A DNA stretch of 64,000 bases, taken from Heterostelium multicystogenum. Its lineage: Eukaryota > Evosea > Eumycetozoa > Acytosteliales > Acytosteliaceae. Below the pieces are notes generated by a model that was not told the DNA's origin, did not search any database, and worked only from the letters and a program-made list of their open reading frames with translations. Location of the stretch: NCBI GenBank assembly GCA_003667245.1, contig RCNN01000124.1, positions 1 through 64,000 of the forward strand. The letters are read 5' to 3'. The stretch's first letter is position 1, and the number at the start of each line of letters is the position of its first letter. The position numbers and the translations under genes were made by a program. Below are positions 47,225 through 58,624 of this stretch, in pieces.

Positions 47225-47573
47225 ATTAGTTTTGGATTGAACAGTGTTCGAGCAGATTGCTGTGACATTATAGTTGGTAAAGATTCAACGAGTTGTGTAC
47301 GGTTCAATACAGTTCTTTTCTTGTCAAATACAAATGTCAATCAGAAGTCTTGGGTCAAAGCAATGGCATAGATATGTGTGAACATTGTCAATCAGCACCA
47401 TCTGGGCTTGGAATCACTCTTGTTTTTTAGCATTTGTTGTAGTCTTTGCATTAGTTGCTATTATATATAGATACTGGAAAAAGAGAAACGAAATTAGATA
47501 TGATCGTCTCAAAAATGAAATAGAACCACTCTCCCAATATAGCGATGATGAATTGGAAAACGAGAATCTTTAA
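47225..47573 (+). CDS. C-terminal part of a single-pass membrane protein
   Basis: After an AG acceptor near 47230 the sequence reads GLNSVRADCCDIIVGKDST, then CVRFNTVLFLSNT, CQSEVLGQSNGIDMCEHCQ and SAPSGLGITLVF. It then continues as LAFVVVFALVAIIYRYWKK (membrane helix with a stop-transfer cluster) and an acidic tail ending DELENENL. Two one-base frame changes are needed, near 47333 and in the six-base T run at 47424-47429. The Cys pairs suggest an extracellular disulfide-bonded domain. The signal-peptide exon is not identified, and the family is not recognised. Confidence 0.45.
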
Positions 47574-48013
47574 TCACTACTAAACTAAGTACTTCTAGTA
47601 CTATGTTACCAACTAACAACTAGATGATAAATCAAGAAAAATATCAATATATTTTCATCACTATAACCATACAAAACATCTAACCATCCACCAATTCTCT
47701 TCAAACTTTCTAATTGAATACAATTGTAATATAATAATAAACAATAAAGATATTCTTTCTTTCAATGAAAACCCCCAAAAATATAGATATAAAAAGATAT
47801 AACCATCAGAAAACAAAAATACAAAACGCAAATATCTTATTATGATAACTAGAACCGCCGATGAAACAATAAATCATCTTGTTTGGGTTAAATTGTAAAA
47901 ATCTTATTTTCGAACTATTTGGATGAACCCAAAAATACCTCCACCATGTTTTTAAAAAGAAGCACTTCACTTTTGAATCAATTCTAAAATTGAACAGATA
48001 ATCCTGTTAAAAA
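47574..48013. other. Spacer
   Basis: AT-rich, no gene seen. Confidence 0.45.
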
Positions 48014-51000
48014 ATGAAAAGTTATTTATTTATTTTTGTTTGTATTTTTATTCCAAGTATCTTTGGTGCCTTACCAACTTCCACTGATTGGAACTCCATT
48101 TCACCATTGTAAGTTTATGAAAGGAATCTCTATTGTTGGATCATTGAAATATACAATTTTTATTATTTACTCATTCTAATTCTTATTATATATCTTAGGA
48201 TTCTTCAAAACTTTACAAATGGCCTACCAAAAATACCAACTTCATTGTTAAAATCAAACTTTAGTGATTATCCATCCAACCTTTTACAATTTTTGATCTT
48301 AATTTAAATGCTATGCCAGTAGGTATGTGTGGTCAATCGTTGTCTGCTTCATCCGAGTTTCCCAAGCAAGCTATAGAGTATGGTGGTGTTCAAGGTAGCT
48401 CCTGTCGTGTACAGGTAGATGGAAACATGATTCAATTAATGAATAAAGAGCAACCCGATAACTCAGTACCCGTTTCAGCAAATCCATCTTGGGTTCAATT
48501 TAGATTTCCTGTTCCCGATAAAAACCTCTATGGAACCCCCCAGAAGATCAATAAAAATGGACCCAAGAGGAGGAAACTATGGTGTCACTGCTTTTGGAGG
48601 AAGTCCATGTGGCCCCAATTGTAATATTAGAATTACAGGTCCTTGGGACCCTCAATCAAAACCTGGATACTATGTTCTTTTGGGTACTCCAGCACTTCAA
48701 GGAGCTCAATCAGGATACACTATTCTGGGACCATACACTGATGATCCAACCATTGAAATTCCTATCCCATCAGATTACAAAACTGTAAAGGAGATTGATG
48801 TAGTGATCTTTGCTTTTAGCACCTATCCATACAACACAGGATGTCCAGCTACTGGAAATTGCTATATCTATTTACATAAAATATTGAGAATAGATACTGT
48901 TAGCATGTACATGGGTTTGGACTTTTCATATAATAAGCTTCCAGCTCCAGAACATCCAAGATTATTTGGAAACCATTCAGAATTTTGGGAAACTAAAATT
49001 AAACCATTTTGGGATTTACCATGTGACAATCTAGCACCAGGTGGATTGGTATGCATTTATTAACTATAGATCACTTTCGAAAGATTAACTAATATCATTA
49101 CTTTGTTATAGTCGGTCCACAATATTCGTGATACATGGGAAATCAATTTATTTGGAGGTAGCATTTGCAAGAATAATAGATATCCATTTGAAACCAATCC
49201 AGTCGTAAAGAATTATCTATCAGGAACTCTTAGTTCAAATTTGGATGTAAGAAGTAAAGAAGGAAGAAATGCTTTGTTCCTTATCAGATTCCTTAGAGCA
49301 TGCTTCTACTTACAAAGAACAGATTGTGTATACACCACAGCTAACCTAAACACTCTAATACCAAAAGTCATTGATGGAGAACTTAAATTTTGGGACACAT
49401 GGGGCAGATGGTATGATTCATACCAAGATGGAAATGGAATATTTGGATTTGATTTGGGAACACCAGGACCTTTGAAATTTTGGGCAACTTATGTAGATAC
49501 ATTGTGGAATGATCTAAAACAGTACAACAATTTCAATGATTGTAAATAAGATGGATGGAAGAGGATTTGATTACCGTAGAGTATACAGGACTCAAGGTTG
49601 GGCTTTATGGAATGGAAACAACTGGACTCCTGTGCTGAGTGCCGGTGCAGCATACTATTCCGTAGTTCGTTGGTATGAAAATGCAACATTAGCACAAGGT
49701 GTAATGACAGATATGCTCTCCGTTCTGTATAGGACTCGTCAATTTTTCCTATCTGATGGCGTCTATGTCGAAGGTTTTAGCCCACTACACTTCAATGACT
49801 GTAGACAGTTTCATAGATATTGACTATCTTATTAACAGTGCTCTTGGAATTCATACCTATGCCTTAGATTGGGGTATCTTTGAGAAAACACATAAATGGG
49901 TCTTGGATGCTATCATAACTGATTCATTTACCATGGACTTTGGAGATTCTCATTTCTCTCAGTATAGCTCTTTAACACCAATCTACTCTATGTATATCCC
50001 GGAAATCATTGGCTATGGCCAACCAACCATTGATCCTTGCTCAGTTCTTAGATTCTGGACGAATCACTACTTTAGTGGATCATTAGATGTCAACTTTGAT
50101 AATCATAAAGTAATAGCTAGAAACTGGACAGACATAACTAGTCGTTTGTAAACAATTCGGTGACACGACTTCTCTCTATCCTGCTGGTGGAAATGGAATG
50201 TTCCGTAGAAAAGTTAAAGATTCTAAAGTTGCAATGAATAATAGAGCTAAGCTTGCCGACTTTACGAACCTGGCACTTGAGGCTAAATACAATGGATACC
50301 CACATACTGAAAGTGACTTTGGAGGAATTATTTGGGCTGGATATGGTGCTAGATTCCTCTACGATATGTCGTATGGTACCATTGCCAAAACTGATAAGAC
50401 ACTAGATATTGATAACAACCCTGCTGGTGCAACAACACTTGTTGTTGAAGACGCATTCTATGTATACCCAAATAATACGGTTAGTACCGTTATTAACAAG
50501 AGCCAGTTCTCCCCTGTTCGTGGAACTATTGAATTGCTTGAAATCAATCAAGATAACCTCAATTTCAAAATATTCAAACTAGATGGATCCATGGTCTATG
50601 GTAAGGGACAACCAACAGATGGTTGGTTAAATCGTTTCTTTAGATATGCCATATCCATTCCAGGTGGTCACTATATTATTGCAGATACTTTCACCAAGCA
50701 TAATAGATTCACTTCACAGGATCTAAATATATCTGAGTTCTTTTATTCTGGTTTGGATAATGAGGATCCAACTTCGTGTGGTCTCTATACAATTACAAAC
50801 ACCATGAGTGTGATTAATGATAAACTCATGCAAATTACACCAGTGTGCAGAAATGTTGGTGAAACAACTAAACCCCCCATTGCAAGAATTGCTGGTGAAG
50901 GCCTGAATGGTAATCCTGTCTTTAAATATGACGGAAATATTACTTTCCAAGGTGTTCTCTACAATCGACGTGTAAGAGTCCGCTTCAACGGTGGTACCAC

Positions 51001-51474
51001 AGCCACACCAGATGCTCGTGCATTCCTTTTGGTGGCAGCAGACAACACTACATCAATGCCAACTATCTCAATGAAAAGAATTGGATGTACCGATCTTGGA
51101 GCAAACATTAAATGTCTTGAAGCAACTGTTGATAGCCAATCATACAGAATCGAATTTTCATCCGACTCCGAAGGTTACTATATGTCTTGTATTCGTCCAT
51201 CTGTTGGAAACTCCTACAGCAATGGTGCATGTCAATCCACAACCTCTACGACAACCACTGGCTCGACAACATCTCCACCAGTTTCCACAACTGGCACTGG
51301 ATCATTTACAACAGCAAGCTCACCACCACTGGCCCGACCACTACTTCATCTCCAACAACTGTATCTCCAACATCTACTACTACCTCTACCCCTATAAATA
51401 GCTCAACTCGTCAAACTACAATAATGAGGACCATGATCATCTCATTAACAATCATTGTAATCATGTTACTCTAA
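48014..51474 (+). CDS. Secreted, GPI-anchored heparinase II/III-like protein
   Basis: The signal peptide is MKSYLFIFVCIFIPSIFG. An intron follows CCATT near 48107, and a second lies at 49049-49111. Helical toroid-type segments include ALFLIRFLRACFYLQ, then NNWTPVLSAGAAYYSVVRWY and FLSDGVYVEG. Those blocks resemble the NW-N-P and DG-x-Y-x-EG regions of heparinase II/III and related polysaccharide lyases. A beta-sandwich-like region follows (SDFGGIIWAGYGARFLYDM, then RYAISIPGGHYIIADTF). The end is a Thr/Ser/Pro stalk (about 51240-51400) and a hydrophobic tail (MIISLTIIVIMLL), a GPI signal. Frame changes are needed near 48290, 48536 (C run), 49540, 49780, 50150 and 51315. Total about 1,100 residues. 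Extracellular glycan degradation is inferred and moderate in confidence. Confidence 0.5.
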
Positions 51475-52245
51475 TAATCCAAGTATATGGAGTGAATCTA
51501 TTAACACTTGCTAATAAAATGTTCGAAATGTTGATTAATCCTAATATTGTCAAGCAAGTGTAATTTGATTTTTTAATTTCAAAAGATGCCCAATAAAAAA
51601 TGTTAAATTAAAAATTTGAGAACCCATTTGTTTTAAACATAGTTTGCTTGCCCAGATAAACCTTATTTTCTTTTGTAACAAATTTATTTTACTTTTCTTT
51701 GTATCACTTTAATAATAAGAATGTCATGTATGTAAAAATGATTAAAACAACATCTATGCTATTTATATATTAACTTTATGTTCTCTGGTATTTAGCAACT
51801 CAACCAACTTCTACTAACAAACCAATTACAATTAGAATTCAACCAAAAAAGGTAAAGAACCTAACTTATGGTTTTGCTAGTCAAACAAAAACCTGCTGGA
51901 CTTCATAATCACTGCTATGAAAACTTCTTCACCTAAACTACTTAAACCTTTAAAAAATAAATCTAAAATATCATATTCGAACCATATTATATACTTAAAT
52001 ATCTTAAAATATCCTGATTTTTACTGATTTTTATAAAAATTTGATGGTTTTCCGAAGTGATCACGCCATATATATCTTGTGAACTTGAACTTGCCCTAAT
52101 TAGATCTACAGAATAATAAATTTTATTAAAATAATTTAAATCATTAAAATGAAATTATAAACCCATATATAAATGAATTTTAGATTGATGTTCCTGACTA
52201 TAGAATGACAAAATCACATTTAGAAATATAAAAAATACTAAAGGA
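51475..52245. other. Spacer
   Basis: AT-rich. A possible exon-like stretch at about 51797-51850 (TQPTSTNKPITIRIQPKK between AG and GTAAAG) resembles in style the small gene downstream, but no start is visible. Confidence 0.35.
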
Positions 52246-52460
52246 ATGAAGAGATTATTTGGTGAGTTGTATAACAATTATTTTTATAATACGACATATC
52301 ACTTATATCTATAAAATTTAAAATACTAGATCATCAAGAAAATGGTGTCAAACCAAAATATCCACCTGTTCCACCAGTAAGAAATATTATTATTAAACCA
52401 CCAGGAAAGTCTGGTTTATCAGATTCATTCATAGTCAATCAAACTACATTTAATATGTAA
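52246..52460 (+). CDS. Putative 48-residue Pro/Lys-rich protein
   Basis: A 16-base first exon (52246-52261, MKRLF) is followed by a GTGAGT donor and an ACTAG acceptor before 52330. The second exon (52330-52460) reads HQENGVKPKYPPVPPV, then IIIKPPGK and SFIVNQTTFNM, ending TAA. The phases match, giving 48 residues without signal peptide or domain. The KPPG/PPVPP segments could bind SH3-type partners, but this is speculation. Confidence 0.4.
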
Positions 52461-53169
52461 AAGATCAATTATAATCAATCTATCTATGAAGAAATAAATA
52501 TTGTATGAATTCAAGTTTGAAGATCACAATCAAATTCTGCAAACATATATCTTTAAATAATTATTAATTATTTAAAAAAAAGTGACCTCACTTTTTAGCC
52601 ACTTACGTCCCAAAAAACTGAAACTAAAGCCAAAGAACCTTGTCTTTTTTCGATAAAGGACCAAAATCAAATAATTTTACAAAAATCTATTTTGTTGTTG
52701 GGGTAGGTGATAGAGTCTGAATCTGATCGTTTCACAATTGTGTGAAACATCACTTTAAACACAACACATTATAACATAAAATACAAAAGTTAAATCAACT
52801 GCACTATATATAAATAAATTAAATTCTTGCATTCTTGTTTTAAACATCGCCAGATAATATTGTAACAATTGATAATTCAATACATTATACATTTTATAAC
52901 CATAAGAGTATTGATTTAATATCCAGTTTGTTTGGTCAACATTATTTTTAACAATTCTCGACCAACAACAACAACAGCTTATCATCATCATCATTTTTGT
53001 TTACAATATTTATATATTTTATATATTAGGCAATATTAGGTAATAGTTTATTTATGGAAGTGTAGTAATAGATAGATTATTAAGTTGTTAGTTGAGTGAT
53101 TCGTATATTATTATTTAATTATATATATAGTATAGTATAGTATAGATAATTAATTATCAACAAAAGAAG
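52461..53169. other. PKD2 upstream region
   Basis: AT-rich promoter region with a (TATAG)n tract at about 53127-53146. The His/Cys-rich reading frame at 52994-52755 on the minus strand derives from a simple ATC/ACA run and is not supported. Confidence 0.45.
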
Positions 53170-55886
53170 ATGGATAAAATTAAACGAGGTGCATCACTAA
53201 AATCTCGTAGACTAAAAATAAAAGAAGCGTTAGCCGACAAAAATGATCATGAAAAAGCGACGATGTTGGCAGCCATCGAAATCCAAAGACGTGCCAAACT
53301 CATCAAAGATCTAATTAAGCATATCGTATTTTTTGTAGCATTTTTACCATTGTTATATTGCAGCGTAACTCTGTCTATGTATATCAAATCGGTTGGACAA
53401 TCAAGTCCGACCTCCTCTTTAATGGCGAGCAGCCATATACCGAAATAAAAACACAAGATCAATTCAATACGGTATGCGAATAAATCTAGACTCCATCTCC
53501 AAATAGCCCTAGATACTAATGTAATATATCCCATTTTTGATACAGTATTTAACAACCCAGTTTGCACCTCATATTGCATCGATGAACTCTGATAATCCCT
53601 ACTCCATGAATGACATCATTGGAGGCGTTATTAGAATACGACAGCTCCGAGTGCGTCCCAATAGTTGTCCGAATCTGAAATTGAATCGCACTTGCTACTC
53701 ACCGACTTACAACAGCTACACCAAAGACACTAGGGATATTATTGGCTCCAATGGTACTATTTATAAATACTCTGCGAATAGTGGTGGACCCATGGTCTTT
53801 GGATACAACCAATATGTATACGAACCAAGTGGACACTATGTCGACATACCAGTGTCCGAAATACAAGAAGGTATCGAGTCTCTGATAAACAATACATTTT
53901 TCAACTATCAAACACGTGCAGTCATCATATCATTTGTAACATTCACTTTGAACTATGAGTCCAGAGTAACCGTTGCCTACATGGTAAGTATTCTATATAT
54001 ATTTCAACATTGACACGAAATGTTATCTAATCAAACTGAAATGTAGCTGGTTGAATATTCTGCGAGTGGAACTTTAGAGCCATACTATGCATTGAGAACC
54101 TACAGAGTCAACATGTACTCCTCCCACCTTGATGGATTTAGGGCATTTTTAGAAGTACTTTTCCTTCTCTTCCTAGTTTATTATATATACAACTTTATAA
54201 ATGAAGCGAGAATTGATTATCATTTAGGTAGAATTAAAGAATTCCTTACTTCATTCTGGAATCTACTGGATATAGTCAACATATCCGTATGTATCACCCA
54301 ATAATTAACAACGATGAATATTAATATTATCAATGCTGACCCGACGATCGTTCAATTATAGTTGTTTGTAGCATCAGTAATATTATTCTTAATATTCTTA
54401 GGTGATAGAAATTCCAATAATATTCCAATTGACTCCACTGATTATCCTCACCATCTAGAGTCATTGGGTGAAACTGCCTTGGTCTATTATCAACTCAGTG
54501 CAATCAGTATGTTAGAAATACAACCATCAATCAATCAATCGATCGATCAATCATTACGAGATTCATTCTAACCATGCATTACAGATATATTGTTGTTGGC
54601 TTTTAAAACATTTAGATATCTCATCATCCACAGAAGACTCTATGCCATTTGGATTACAATTTCACACGCCAGACTACAGCTTATGACATTTACCATTATG
54701 TTTTTGATTATGATGATTGGATTCTTGATTTCTGCTTGGTTAACATTTGGACATGATCTCGATTATTACAATGGATTCTTAAACAGTTTGGGTACATCAT
54801 TACAGTTTATCATGGGTAACCCACCCAGTTTCCAAGATATGACCTATACAAACAGAGCATTGGGTCCAATTGTATGTATACTCAATACACATCTTTACAC
54901 AAGGCAACACTGACCAATTAAACTACTATTACTATAGTACACCATTATATTTATTATCTTTATGTTTTTTGATCTTGATCAATATGTTTGTTTGCTATCA
55001 TTTCCAACAGTTACAGTGAAGTACATGCTAATATCATGAAGAAGCAAAAAGATAAGAAAACTCTTTTATCTGTAAGTTTCATCAATCGTGATAACTAATG
55101 TTATGAGCTTACTAATATATATTGCTTATTGTAGAAATGGAAAAGATATACACTATCATTATCGTTCTTATTTAGAAGAAATATTTATGATATAAGTACA
55201 ATATGCACAATATTGATGGAGAAGAGACCTGGCCTGATCGAAGAGAAGGGTATTACACCTCAAAGAATGTTTGATGAAATTCAAAATCTAGGTCTTGGAT
55301 TCAAATTCGATGAAGCTCAATACTACACTGATTTAACCATGAAGGTGTACACTGAAAGGAAGAAATTCCTCCAGGAAATCCTAGCCAATAAGCAAGCTGG
55401 TGGTGTAAGTTGAGAACTATGTCTTGATAGAAAAGAACACTGATATTAACTTCTTTCTTTGGATCATCGCAGCTGTTTGAGTTGAAGCTAATAGGTAGAA
55501 ATAAGATATTACAATCTGTACAACTTAATGATTGGGCAGAGGAGCAAGAGAAAGCAGAAAAGAAAAAGGAAAAGCAGAGAAAGAAAGAGGAGCGTGCTGA
55601 TATGGCCATGAAGATTGATAGACTACTCCAATTGCTTGGTGACTCTACCTATCTATTAAATAGCAATAACAATAGCAATAACAACAACAGCAGCAACAAT
55701 GCAAGCAATAACCTACAAAACTCAAATGCATTAAATCAAACTTCTTTCATTGGAAGAGGACCTGGTATAGGAAATAGCAACAACAATTTAAATTCTAGTA
55801 ATTTTGGAAGTAGTAATCAAAAATTATTGACAGGAAGTAGCAGTAGCAGTGGCAGTAACGATGATAGTAACTCTGGTGCCAACTAA
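53170..55886 (+). CDS. pkd2: Polycystin-2-type cation channel
   Basis: A TRPP-family channel passing Ca and other cations, expected on plasma or endomembranes. There are eight exons: 53170-53471, 53546-53983, 54047-54286, 54362-54506, 54585-54871, 54938-55071, 55135-55404 and 55473-55886. S1 is near IVFFVAFLPLLYCSV. The large extracellular polycystin domain has IGGVIRIRQLRVRPNSC, YNSYT and NYQTRAVIISFVTF, then VEYSASGTLEPYYALRTYR. S2 onward is DGFRAFLEVLFLLFLVYYI, FWNLLDIVNI, LAFKTFRYLIIHRR and the pore-side FMIGNP-like QFIMGNPPSF. The C-terminal tail is charged and then Asn/Ser-rich. Frame changes are needed near 53405 and twice at 54962-54995, where FLILINMFV then NSYSEVHANIMKK lie in different frames. 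Confidence 0.85.
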
Positions 55887-56039
55887 CACCTTTGGCCTCT
55901 ATAGTTTACAAATATATAAATAAAAGATCCATCATTATTATTAAGATATATATAGGTCTGCATTTCCAGCAGCATGCTAACGTCTAGCTTATCTAGATAT
56001 TCTAGATATCCATCTAGTTGTATATATTTATTTGTATAA

Positions 56040-56729
56040 TTATAGTGGCAATCTATTTACACAATACTTTGCATAGAAAGCATTTACATTCTTTTGTTTA
56101 TAGAGTGTCTTTCTAACTTTGCTTCTTCTCTCCAGAAGATACTGTTGTGCGGCTTCCAATGTGAGATGATGGTGATATGCGACCCAGCAGATAGCAACAG
56201 CACCACTTCTTCCTCTGCCTGCCTTGCAGTGGATGAAAACATTGTTACCATACTGTATTTGCTCTTCAATGAACTTAACAGCAGCTCGTAGCTCGACAAG
56301 TCCTGGTTCGTAGTGATCTACCACAGGCAAGTAGAGTTGGGTGATGTTGTTTTTGCTATAATAACCCGATGGTCCAGCATACTCATCACAAAGATTGACA
56401 GTTGCTTGAATGTTGTTGAGTCGCAGTAAATGGAAGTCCCAAAAGTATGGTGCTGCACCTAGATAAACATTTTCACTGATCTTATCGATTAGATTGCCAC
56501 GCAAGCCACTTAACTGAAATAAAATAACCATTGGAAACGTGCAATAGTGGAACAATCTACCAAAATATTTCGCAACAAACACTGGAAGCAGTGCTTTGTG
56601 GAATAGATATAACGTCGATGCAAGCTTTAAAGCAGTAAACAAATAGAATAGATTATTGTTCATGTAATTCAGAGGATTAAGATAAGATAGAAGTCCACCT
56701 CCTGTATTATTATTAATAGGACTATTCAT
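56040..56729 (-). CDS. PLIP/PTPMT1-type lipid phosphatase
   Basis: A dual-specificity-fold phosphatase of the PLIP (PTEN-like phosphatase) group. PTPMT1 relatives dephosphorylate phosphatidylglycerophosphate in mitochondria, and PLIPs can act on PI5P in vitro. The 229-residue, intron-free frame has a hydrophobic N-terminal region (residues about 25-75). After it come the family-specific VYLGAAPYFWDFHLLRL and ATVNLCDEYAGPSGYY, the general-acid-side LPVVDHYEP, the P-loop HCKAGRGRSG and RRSKVRKTLY. Catalytic Cys and Arg are in place. The basic P-loop residues (K, R) fit an acidic phospholipid substrate. It is convergent with pkd2 (153-base gap) and undamaged. Confidence 0.85.
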   Translation of the reverse strand: MNSPINNNTGGGLLSYLNPLNYMNNNLFYLFTALKLASTLYLFHKALLPVFVAKYFGRLFHYCTFPMVILFQLSGLRGNLIDKISENVYLGAAPYFWDFHLLRLNNIQATVNLCDEYAGPSGYYSKNNITQLYLPVVDHYEPGLVELRAAVKFIEEQIQYGNNVFIHCKAGRGRSGAVAICWVAYHHHLTLEAAQQYLLERRSKVRKTLYKQKNVNAFYAKYCVNRLPL

Positions 56730-58624
56730 GTTACTATTTTGTATGTTACTATAACTAAATAAATATATAAATAATATAATGATTTTGAAAAAAAAAACAA
56801 TAATGATATGTGACCGATAAACAGCAAATTTATATCTATTTAATATAAATTTGAAAAAATGAAAAACTAGAGTTATTATTAATCTTAATTGATTAGTACG
56901 ATAATCATTCTTCCCCCCACTTTATTTTATCGTCTGATACACGTGCTACGTAGTATGTAGTAGGACCACAAATCATTATAAAGTAATGTAATAATAAATT
57001 CTTTGAAAATAATTTCTAGGTGTTTGTTTTATCGGGATTCATCTCCCTAAATTATGCTTACAATTAATAGTTTACACCTCTGATTAAACTAAATAAAGAA
57101 ACCATAATGCCACATGTGTATGAAGCTACCAAAGACTTTTTAGGTTCCAACCCCAATTTATCATTGGAAGTTAAAATATTTTTTTGGACTTCTAACTTGA
57201 TATCACAATTAATTGAGAAAAAAAAATCGAAGGAATTGTTTAAGTTGCACCGATTTTGAACAAGGAAACAAGCAAATTATTTTTTATATTTTATTTTCAT
57301 GTGATTTCATTCATGCTTTAAAAAGATTAGAGATATAAAATACCCTACCAGTGTACAATACAATATTATCATTACAAAACTATTTAGCTAGCTTCAGTAT
57401 CATTATTTAAATAGAATATAATAGTATCGATTTAATACTCTATCTTTAAAAATTTACAAACCAAATTGCATATTATTATAGCTACCTTATTATTAAGGTG
57501 GTTTCCTTTAAAGTAGGTACATTCACAAACATCTGATACAATACAACTATGTTTACATAAATAGATAATAATCCACCTCAATTTAAACTGTTTATATAAT
57601 ATATACACACTTTAAACATGATGTTAATGTTAAACAGAACCAATATGTACTTACTTACTCCTGATTAATTTTTAAAAAATCAAAAATTATAATAATTACA
57701 CATATCATGTTTTATTTAACACCAGTGGTTACTCTTATTTGTTGTTGTTGTACTAGTTGTCCTGGTCGTACAGAGTTTTTGTTTTTTAGTGAGTAACCTG
57801 AATTGCATTGGGATTAATTATTTAAAATATATTTTGAATTTTTATGTACTCCTACTCGTAGTATCAAACTACAAGCAAAGCATCAACATAATTTTAATAT
57901 TTGTCTGCAAGTTGTTCATCGTATACTCCATAATAGTCATATAATTAAATAGGTAAAGGTAACAGAAGTCATTTTATCGAACCAACTAGAGGTGACTTTA
58001 CTTAGTATTAGCAATGTGAGTAAAGAGTCCACTTTAAATTAATTGTTATAGTTGTGACTTGTGCAATGTTCAAGATGATGCCAGTAAAAACATTGTTGTC
58101 TGTTTTGCATTATAGCAACAACAACAACAAGAAAATGTTTTCAATTTTTCCAATATCTTTTTTAGATTTTATTGTAGACTGAAAGTTAGATTGACTTTTA
58201 ATTTTCATAAAATCAGCACATATTTATTTTAATATCAATATATAGACGATAAACTAGTGTGCATGAATGCATTATTTGACATAAATAGCAATACTATAGC
58301 AGTCGACTACTTGTGCTGACTGACCTATCTCACAACATCAACGACAAAAACAACCACTCATTTTTATGCATTAATCATTTATATAAAAATTTAAATACTA
58401 TCTGTATTTGTTTATCTGATTCTCTTTAGCTTAATAATAATAGTAATAATCTAATCGTTATAATATAATTATATTATACCTTTATATCCTTTTTTAAACT
58501 TTATTTTTAATGATCTCTATCTATTAGTAAAATTCACGCAATCTGAATCAGTGACAACTAACTTATAATTATATTGTATTTATTTATTTATTTTAAATTA
58601 AATTAAATTAAATTAGTTTATTTT
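56730..58624. other. Large intergenic region, 1.9 kb
   Basis: Very AT-rich divergent region between the phosphatase and CLC genes. It has an (AAATT)n tract at about 58594-58615 directly before the CLC start. No reading frame, tRNA or hairpin that I can support. Confidence 0.45.

Noticed and set aside
52755..52994. 79-residue frame beginning MMMMISCCCC
   Set aside because: The start is a simple CAT/ACA run on the other strand, and the remainder has no domain or splice context.
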